Source of the DNA: Candidatus Kapaibacterium sp.
Lineage (GTDB): Bacteria > Bacteroidota > Ignavibacteria > Kapaibacteriales > UBA2268
Assembly (NCBI GenBank): GCA_030835065.1
Contig: JAUQWR010000850.1
Location: forward strand, 1-6,375
Direction of reading: 5' to 3'
Length of the DNA stretch: 6,375 nucleotides
Each line of letters begins with the position of its first letter. Position 1 is the stretch's first letter. The notes beneath the pieces were generated by a model. The model saw only the letters and a program-made list of their open reading frames with translations, searched no databases and was not told where the DNA came from. A program made the translations under genes and the position numbers. Of this stretch, positions 1 to 4,823 are shown piece by piece.

Positions 1-807
1 GAAGAATGGCAAAACGAAGTATTTATTCTAGGTAGTTTTAATCTACAGACAGATCTTTTGAAAAATCCAGTAATTAAGATTCATAATAATCCTGATAATA
101 ATGGTGGTTCTGCTTATATTGCAAATTATTTCTCGAATGGAATTTTGATTAAAGGTAAGGCACCTGCATTTGGAAATTCTAAAGTACAATTGACACTTGT
201 TCGTAAATATGACAAAAAAGAAGAAACAGTATTCTTTAATGTTATTCCTCAAGCAGTAGGTACTGCAGAATATCCTAAAGAAATGTATCCTGGTATTACA
301 TATACTTTTAATCCTAATTTACCATTTGCTAGCGGACAAGAGACAAAAGCAATATTGAGGGATGTAAATAATAATATTAGAGCTCAAAACAGTCAGGGAG
401 GAGAATTCAACTTCAGTCCGATTATTAGCGATACAGGCAAAATATTTACATTTGAGCGATATGTAAATAACAATTTATTTGGACAAAAGTATAAAATACA
501 AGTCAAGAACTATCCATCGCCCGAAATAAAACGATTACAAACTGTATCCGGTCAGGAATTAATATTGCAAGCAGCATCCTATGGATATTATAATGGAAGA
601 GAAAACTTGATTCAAAGGTTAGAAATAATTGGTAATGCAAAAGCATTCGAACAAAATGGTAACTATAAGCCAGATTCTAAAAATCAAATTTGGCTTCATA
701 CATATAAAATTGTACCCAAGGATGCCAGCAAACCATTTGAATTTAGTGTAAGAGCTATAGATAGACGTGGATTCAAATCAGAAGAGAAGATTTATAAAGA
801 TGAATAA
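1..807 (+). CDS. Partial Ig-like multidomain protein, C-terminal 268 residues
   Basis: Frame 1 is open from the first base to a TAA at 805-807, so this is the 3' end of a gene that starts upstream. The TTG at 58 is an internal Leu codon, not a convincing start. The visible 268 residues contain no membrane span and no catalytic motif. They alternate short beta-strand-like stretches with Gly/Asn/Pro turns and can be read as about three beta-sandwich (Ig-like) units, roughly residues 35-85, 88-175 and 178-262. Linkers resemble those of tandem Ig domains (near VIPQAVGTAEYPKEMYPG and YPSPEIKRL). The last unit ends in a strand pair around FEFSVRAIDRRGFKS, and the protein then stops after a charged tail (EEKIYKDE). 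An exported or periplasmic location is inferred only from the fold type; the signal peptide would lie outside the window. The domain rhythm faintly recalls the periplasmic shaft of GldM/PorM of the type IX secretion system, but I see no diagnostic motif. The gene is convergent with the FN3 gene at 851-1135 and shares its terminator. The reading frame is near certain; the function is unknown. Confidence 0.85.
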   Translation, partial: EEWQNEVFILGSFNLQTDLLKNPVIKIHNNPDNNGGSAYIANYFSNGILIKGKAPAFGNSKVQLTLVRKYDKKEETVFFNVIPQAVGTAEYPKEMYPGITYTFNPNLPFASGQETKAILRDVNNNIRAQNSQGGEFNFSPIISDTGKIFTFERYVNNNLFGQKYKIQVKNYPSPEIKRLQTVSGQELILQAASYGYYNGRENLIQRLEIIGNAKAFEQNGNYKPDSKNQIWLHTYKIVPKDASKPFEFSVRAIDRRGFKSEEKIYKDE

Positions 808-812
808 AAAGA

Positions 813-845
813 AGAAAGCCATGTAATTGAAAAACATGGCTTTTT
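813..845. terminator. Bidirectional intrinsic terminator between convergent genes
   Basis: AAAGCCATGT (815-824) pairs perfectly with ACATGGCTTT (834-843) across a 9-nt loop. A G-T and an A-T pair can extend the stem to 813-845. On the plus strand the stem ends in TTTTT (841-845). On the minus strand the stem is followed by CTTCTTTTTATT. The hairpin lies 5 bp after the stop of the left gene (807) and 5 bp before the minus-strand stop codon (851-853), so it can end transcription of both converging units. Confidence 0.9.
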
Positions 846-850
846 ATTAA

Positions 851-1135
851 TTATTCTGCAGAAGGAGGAACTTCATTTTCAGGAGGAACAGAAACAGTTT
901 CGGGAGGTCCAAACTGAAGCCATTCATCCTTTCTTTTAACCCTACCTTTGATAGGATAAGAACCAATAGGCTGGTCAAAACCACATTCTTTATCGGTACC
1001 AGTATAGATATCGATAAAAGGTGAAGCAGCATTAGGTTGCATTTGAATGTTGTAATCTGTAGCTTCAGGTACGTAGTCCCAAGTTAATGACTTATTATTG
1101 GGATGAAACAAAAAATTACTGGGATAATCTGGCAT
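851..1135 (-). CDS. Small single-domain FN3-like protein, no signal peptide
   Basis: This gene encodes 94 residues, almost exactly one fibronectin type III domain. The B-strand signature is clear: SLTWDYVPEATDYNIQM at about residues 16-32, with the core Trp at 18-19 and Tyr in the next strand. A C-terminal F/G pair follows (YPIKGRVKRKDEW, then FGPPETVSVPP). A short Pro/Glu-rich tail (PPENEVPPSAE) closes the protein. There is no signal peptide, membrane segment or catalytic motif, so by sequence it is cytoplasmic, or exported by a route that needs no cleavable leader. ATG at 1135-1133 is preceded by AGGAG with a 7-nt spacer, which fixes the start. It lies 41 bp downstream of the TPR gene on the same strand with no terminator between, so co-transcription is likely, and the 813-845 hairpin ends the unit. 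FN3 domains usually mediate binding; partner and role are unknown. Cys51 is the only cysteine. Confidence 0.85.
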   Translation of the reverse strand: MPDYPSNFLFHPNNKSLTWDYVPEATDYNIQMQPNAASPFIDIYTGTDKECGFDQPIGSYPIKGRVKRKDEWLQFGPPETVSVPPENEVPPSAE

Positions 1136-1142
1136 AATAGAT

Positions 1143-1147
1143 CTCCT
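1143..1147 (-). promoter_or_regulatory. Shine-Dalgarno site of the FN3 gene
   Basis: On the minus strand AGGAG stands 7 nt before the ATG at 1135, close to ideal spacing. It supports that start and shows that at least some genes of this genome use SD-type initiation. Confidence 0.75.
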
Positions 1148-1176
1148 ATGAAGATGAAAATATAGAAAATATTAAT

Positions 1177-2679
1177 TTATACTGAATCTTTAAGTCTGTC
1201 AATAGTATTGACAGTATAAAGAGTAACCACGCGTCTTTCAGGTTCGACACTGCGATTAAGAGAGGAGAGTGCTTTAGAAAGTTCGAATTCTTTTGATTTA
1301 AGTTTCTTACGCATAATCATATATGTAGCAGTAAGAGAAACTAAAAGAATAAAACCAACCGAAATAATCGTCAGTAAAGTAAAATAATTACTATTTTTTG
1401 CTTCTAAAATGGCTGTTTCTTTTTTAGCAATTTCCAATTCACGCATAGCTTCAACTTTAGCAGTAGAAGTAGTGAGTAATAGTTCAGAATTTTCGATATT
1501 TATTTCTTTTTGATACTCATCTAATTTATTTTGATATTGCAGAGCCATATCAGATTTATTAAGCAAAATATAAAGTTTAAGCAGTTGGTGATAAGTCTCG
1601 CCAAGATATGCCATATCTTTTTCTTCAAGGAAAATTGCTTCAGCCTCGTGTAATAATTTTTCTGCTTTAGAATAGTTTTTGGATTTAATTAAAATTTCGC
1701 CGAGCCCAAGATAAGCTTGTGCGATACCAGTACTATTATTAAGAGATTTAGCTAATTCGAGAGATTTATTGAGGTACTCTTCAGCTTCTTTTGAGCGATT
1801 CAAATCAGAAAGAACAAGCCCGGTGTTGAAATATGCTAAAAGCAAGTCTTCCGTTCTTTCCATTTTTTGAAGTAAATCGTTAGAAATAAACTGATTAAGC
1901 AAAGCATTGTCATAATCAGAAATTTCTTTGTAGCACATAGCTAAATTCATATATCCTAATTGCAACAATTCAATATCGTTTATTTTTTTTGAATACTCGA
2001 TTGATTTTTGGAAATATGGAATAGCTTGCGAAGGCAAATCTTTTTCGTAGTAGATATATCCATACATAATAAGAGCATTAGCTGCCCCAATATCACTTTT
2101 TATTTCTAAGCAAATATCATAAGACTTTGAAATATATTCTAGAGACTTCATTAAGTCTTTGATATCAAAATAAAGTACACTTAATTTATAAAGAGTTTGT
2201 GCAATTTGCTTTCGATCGTTAATGTATTGTGCATTTTCGAATGAATGATTTAGAGCAACGATAGCATTTTTTAAATCATTCAAAGCTTTATAGCTCATGC
2301 CTAGCTTGCTGTATGAATCAATTTTGCCTTGAATATTTCCTACTCTTGAATAGTATTCTATTGCCTTAAGGTAGTTAACAACAGCGAAGCTGTGATTACC
2401 ATAAGCTGCATCACAATTACCAATTTTTAATAAAGCATCAGCTATACCTTTGTCATTAGATATTTCCATAGACATATTAAGAGCTTGTAATGCATAAACT
2501 CGAGCCCTTTCAGGTTCTACCTGAATAAGACTTTCGGCTATGTTTAGTGCTTCATTAATTTTGTCGTTAGTAATCTCAGACTTTGGTATTCTTCTGTACT
2601 TTTCAGTAATTGTGGTCTGGGAATTTGCTGCAGAAACAAAAACCAATAATAAAATAATATGTAGAATCAATCTATTCAA
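1177..2679 (-). CDS. Periplasmic TPR protein with coiled coil and one membrane span; output domain absent
   Basis: The 500-residue product starts with a signal peptide (MNRLILHIILLLVFVSAANS, likely cleaved before Gln21). About eight TPR-type helical pairs follow with a regular 40-residue period, at roughly 78-111, 118-151, 158-191, 198-231, 238-271, 278-311, 318-351 and 358-391. A degenerate helical pair may precede them at 40-72. Each repeat has the A/G-x-x-Y/L-x-x-L-G and A-x-x-Y/L-x-K-S/A pattern. A charged helix at about 395-430, likely coiled coil, leads to one hydrophobic span at about 432-455, followed by basic RKKLKSK. This places the TPRs in the periplasm and a tail of about 45 residues in the cytoplasm. 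It is the architecture of Bacteroidota TPR sensor proteins, which normally continue into a histidine kinase, SpoIIE, cyclase or HTH domain. None follows here: the frame ends in a clean TAA at 1177-1179. It is the first gene of a two-gene unit and diverges from the barrel gene. The start is TTG at 2679-2677, because an in-frame TGA lies directly upstream; a TTG three codons later is a weaker alternative since it loses the Arg of the leader. A role as scaffold or sensor is inference. Confidence 0.9.
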   Translation of the reverse strand: MNRLILHIILLLVFVSAANSQTTITEKYRRIPKSEITNDKINEALNIAESLIQVEPERARVYALQALNMSMEISNDKGIADALLKIGNCDAAYGNHSFAVVNYLKAIEYYSRVGNIQGKIDSYSKLGMSYKALNDLKNAIVALNHSFENAQYINDRKQIAQTLYKLSVLYFDIKDLMKSLEYISKSYDICLEIKSDIGAANALIMYGYIYYEKDLPSQAIPYFQKSIEYSKKINDIELLQLGYMNLAMCYKEISDYDNALLNQFISNDLLQKMERTEDLLLAYFNTGLVLSDLNRSKEAEEYLNKSLELAKSLNNSTGIAQAYLGLGEILIKSKNYSKAEKLLHEAEAIFLEEKDMAYLGETYHQLLKLYILLNKSDMALQYQNKLDEYQKEINIENSELLLTTSTAKVEAMRELEIAKKETAILEAKNSNYFTLLTIISVGFILLVSLTATYMIMRKKLKSKEFELSKALSSLNRSVEPERRVVTLYTVNTIDRLKDSV

Positions 2680-2683
2680 TCAG

Positions 2684-2689
2684 CCCCCC
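2684..2689 (-). promoter_or_regulatory. G6 tract acting as putative ribosome binding site before a TTG start
   Basis: On the minus strand six G residues end 4 nt before the TTG start of the TPR gene. No better SD sequence lies nearby. An in-frame TGA (2682-2680) sits between the tract and the start, so no start further upstream is possible in this frame. A G-run can pair partly with the CCUCC of 16S rRNA, but the short spacing and the TTG codon suggest weak initiation. Confidence 0.4.
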
Positions 2690-2705
2690 AGTGGCTTTTA
2701 ACTGT

Positions 2706-2720
2706 TTGCTTTTTAAGCAA
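2706..2720. repeat. Small inverted repeat upstream of the TPR gene
   Basis: TTGCTT, a TTT loop, then AAGCAA: a perfect 6-bp stem with a 3-nt loop, 27 bp upstream of the TTG start of the TPR gene. It probably lies in the leader of that transcript. It is too weak to call a terminator; an operator or chance in A+T-rich DNA is equally possible. Confidence 0.35.
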
Positions 2721-2744
2721 TTATAATTTGTGCTTTTAAACCTA

Positions 2745-2852
2745 TACGGAATAATATTATAATTATTTTATGTAAAAATAAGCATTTGTAATTAATTTTT
2801 CAACAATTATTTTTTTATATGTCTTCAATTCAAAAAAAATCCTTACGGAATA
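2745..2852. repeat. Direct repeat of TACGGAATA, two copies
   Basis: TACGGAATA occurs at 2745-2753 and 2844-2852, starting exactly 99 bp apart. The flanks are similar (AAACCTATACGGAATA against AAATCCTTACGGAATA, 13 of 16 identical). The CGG core stands out in a region almost devoid of G and C. The pair could be a regulator binding site serving the divergent genes, but two copies are few and chance cannot be excluded. Confidence 0.3.
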
Positions 2853-2912
2853 CACTTAGCAAATGTTAGTTAGCCTTAATTTGCTTTCATTTTGTAGGCT
2901 TATAAATTTTAT

Positions 2913-2927
2913 ATCCTTAAGAAGGAT
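2913..2927. repeat. Small inverted repeat upstream of the barrel gene
   Basis: ATCCTT, an AAG loop, then AAGGAT: a perfect 6-bp stem about 150 bp upstream of the barrel gene. It is followed on the plus strand by a run of A rather than T, and on the minus strand by no T-tract, so it is not an intrinsic terminator. An operator-like palindrome is possible. Confidence 0.3.
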
Positions 2928-3064
2928 TAAAAAAAAATAATTCGTTATCGATTTGTTTTAGCTTATAAACTAAAATATAAAGATTATTCACAAAACAATA
3001 TTAAAATTCATACGTTTAAACATTTTAGCATTGTAGAATATTTAATCATCATCTTCACGAGAGT

Positions 3065-3070
3065 GGGAGG
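3065..3070 (+). promoter_or_regulatory. Shine-Dalgarno-like site of the beta-barrel gene
   Basis: GGGAGG ends 3 nt before the ATG at 3074. The match to anti-SD is strong but the spacing is shorter than usual. The only nearby alternative start, GTG at 3116, would remove all basic residues of the leader and has no SD, so ATG 3074 is preferred. Confidence 0.6.
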
Positions 3071-3073
3071 CCG

Positions 3074-4804
3074 ATGTATAGCAAGTCTTTACAACATTTT
3101 GAAATAAATGCCAAAGTGCTTATTTCAATTATAATATTTGTTTTTGCGGGGTTTTCGGATATTTATTCTCAAGATTTAACTGACTCATCAAGCAGTTCGA
3201 GTTTGTTGAAAAATAAATATTTCAAAGTTAGAGGTTCCGCAAATCTAAATAGCGAATTCACATCTATTTCAGATAAATCTGTTGATTCTTCAAGAAAAAC
3301 GCTTTCGCCTAACAATGGAATGCGTGGAAATCTTTTTTTGAATATTAATTTGTTCGAACAAATTGATCTGCCATTTGAAGTATGGTTTAGTACTAAAGAG
3401 ATAGGTTATCAACAGCCTTTTAATCAATTTGGAGTAAATCCAAGAATAGGAAATTGGCTTACTCTTCATGCCGGGTATTTTTATAATAAATTATCTGATT
3501 TGAGTTTTGGCGATGCACGTGTCTATGGAGCCGGGATTGATCTTAGCCCGGGAGACTTCAAATTTAGCTTCCTTTATGGCAGAATTAGAGATAAAAGAAA
3601 TGCTGATACAAATAATTCATTCGGTGGCGAATATAAAAGATTTGCTTATGCTTTCAAGCTTGGATATGGTAATGAAGATGGAGTATATGCAGCGTTTAAT
3701 TTGATGAAAGCATGGGATGATACGAGTAGAAAACTCAATTCCTATTATTCTCCATTACCAAATGCAAATCTTGTTAGTTCATTGGATTTTGGATTGCCAA
3801 TCACTGATTATGTAAAACTTAATGTTGAAGCTGCCGTTTCTGCATTTACTGATGATATGTATGCAAGTGATTATAAGAATTCTGACATTCCCGGATTTGT
3901 AAACGATTTGTTTGATGTAACTTATTCTTCTAAAGTTGATGCTGCTATCAAAGCCGGCTTGTATGTGTCTATGCATAGGAATTTTAATTTTAGAATTAAT
4001 AGTTTATGGGTTGGTCCAGGTTTTAACTCACTTGGCTACCCCAATATGCCAAATGATGTTTTTGATGTTACATTTGCACCAAATTTCAGGTTTTTAAATG
4101 GTGATTTATCTATTCGCAGCTCTATCGGTATGAGGCAAAATAATTTAAGAAATAATTTGCTATCTACTACTAAAAGACTTATTGGATCGATTGATATTTA
4201 TAGCCAATTAACAAATCAAATATCACTAAATGCTCAATATACTAATTATGGTATGAAGACAAAGATCAATAGAGATACATTGCATTTGCAAAATATTTCA
4301 CAATCATTTACATTAACTCCAAGCTATGAATTTGAATGGCTTGATGGTCTGAATTCTCTTTCTGCAAGCTATTCTTATCAGGATGTAGAAGATAAGAATT
4401 CTTTCGATACAAATACTGTGCTCACACAGTCGCATTTTTTCAATATTAATCATAATATTATCTTCGAAAGTTCTTTAAATATCAATAGTTCTATGTTTTA
4501 TTCAGATAATAGTACAGATATTGAAACAAAGATTTATGGAATTAGCGAAACGGCATCGTATCAGTTTTTTGATAAAATACTTACAGTATCTACAACATTA
4601 GGAATTACATTGATAAACAGTATCAGAGACGACCAGCAAATTCTAGCTCGTTTTAGTGCTGTTTATTCATTAGATAAATATGGAGCATTTACACTTAATC
4701 TCACGAATATGAATTATTCTGCAGGTAGTAGCGTAAATGATGTCAATCAAGTACCATCTTATAATGAATTGCAGGGCAGCTTGCAATATTCAATTTCATT
4801 TTAG
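3074..4804 (+). CDS. Outer-membrane beta-barrel protein, uncharacterised family
   Basis: The 576-residue product has a long n-region with a basic residue (Lys14), a hydrophobic core LISIIIFVFAGF and a likely cleavage before Gln33, followed by a Ser-rich linker (residues 38-43). The rest shows alternating hydrophobic/polar strands separated by Asn/Asp/Gly turns. The protein ends in QGSLQYSISF, whose terminal Phe and alternating aromatics are the classic outer-membrane barrel insertion signal. No TonB box, plug domain or SusC/SusD feature is seen. Residues about 113-175 hold the most distinctive stretch (QQPFNQFGVNPRIGNWLTLH, then GAGIDLSPGDFKF and LYGRIRDKR). From memory this resembles a stretch shared by uncharacterised Bacteroidota barrels (PFNRFG-type followed by HxGY). 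The gene is first in a unit with the TANFOR-like gene 19 bp downstream, which suggests that the barrel may assemble with, anchor or help export that protein. The substrate and any pore activity are unknown. Confidence is high for an outer-membrane barrel and low for any function. Confidence 0.88.
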   Translation: MYSKSLQHFEINAKVLISIIIFVFAGFSDIYSQDLTDSSSSSSLLKNKYFKVRGSANLNSEFTSISDKSVDSSRKTLSPNNGMRGNLFLNINLFEQIDLPFEVWFSTKEIGYQQPFNQFGVNPRIGNWLTLHAGYFYNKLSDLSFGDARVYGAGIDLSPGDFKFSFLYGRIRDKRNADTNNSFGGEYKRFAYAFKLGYGNEDGVYAAFNLMKAWDDTSRKLNSYYSPLPNANLVSSLDFGLPITDYVKLNVEAAVSAFTDDMYASDYKNSDIPGFVNDLFDVTYSSKVDAAIKAGLYVSMHRNFNFRINSLWVGPGFNSLGYPNMPNDVFDVTFAPNFRFLNGDLSIRSSIGMRQNNLRNNLLSTTKRLIGSIDIYSQLTNQISLNAQYTNYGMKTKINRDTLHLQNISQSFTLTPSYEFEWLDGLNSLSASYSYQDVEDKNSFDTNTVLTQSHFFNINHNIIFESSLNINSSMFYSDNSTDIETKIYGISETASYQFFDKILTVSTTLGITLINSIRDDQQILARFSAVYSLDKYGAFTLNLTNMNYSAGSSVNDVNQVPSYNELQGSLQYSISF

Positions 4805-4812
4805 TAAATGAA

Positions 4813-4819
4813 AAGGTGA
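4813..4819 (+). promoter_or_regulatory. Shine-Dalgarno site of the TANFOR-like gene
   Basis: AAGGTGA lies 4 nt before ATG 4824 (7 nt counted from the GG). It sits in the 19-bp gap after the barrel stop codon. With no terminator in that gap, it supports translation from a transcript shared with the barrel gene. Confidence 0.65.
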
Positions 4820-4823
4820 AATC

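Larger units (their letters stand above)
2680..3073. other. Divergent intergenic region without a gene
   Basis: These 394 bp separate the divergently transcribed TPR and beta-barrel genes and must hold the promoters of both. The stretch is extremely A+T-rich, with many short A and T runs, and I see no plausible coding frame. I looked for the Bacteroidota promoter pattern (TTTG, then TAnnTTTG) and for sigma70-like pairs. Isolated TATAAT-like words occur on the minus strand (2720-2725 and 2756-2761), but none has an acceptable upstream partner, so no promoter is called. Two small hairpins and one 9-bp direct repeat are listed separately. Confidence 0.7.

Noticed and set aside
43..252. Antisense frame under the left partial gene
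   Set aside because: It encodes a low-complexity Ile/Cys/Phe-rich peptide opposite a well-supported coding frame and has no convincing start signal.
58..807. TTG at 58 as the true start of the left gene
   Set aside because: The same frame is open back to base 1, no SD sequence precedes the TTG, and the protein would lack a leader although it consists of Ig-like units. A gene truncated by the window edge is simpler.
847..1032. Minus-strand frame inside the FN3 gene
   Set aside because: It overlaps the FN3 gene in another frame, is a low-complexity Leu-rich product and has no SD. The FN3 frame has domain and start support.
2872..2900. AGCCT / AGGCT pairing as an RNA structure
   Set aside because: Only 5 bp with a 19-nt loop and no supporting second stem; expected by chance.
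2913..2940. Hairpin at 2913-2927 followed by a homopolymer run, considered as a terminator
   Set aside because: The run after the stem on the plus strand is A, not T, and the minus strand has no T-tract after the stem.
2951..3040. TTTG at 2952 and TAGAAT at 3034 as promoter parts of the barrel operon
   Set aside because: TTTG has no TAnnTTTG at the right distance, and TAGAAT has no -35-like hexamer 16-18 bp upstream. No promoter can be supported by eye.
3507..3976. Short frames within the barrel gene (plus 3507-3704, minus 3779-3976)
   Set aside because: Both lie wholly inside the barrel coding sequence, have no SD and no recognisable domain; they are by-products of A+T-rich codon use.
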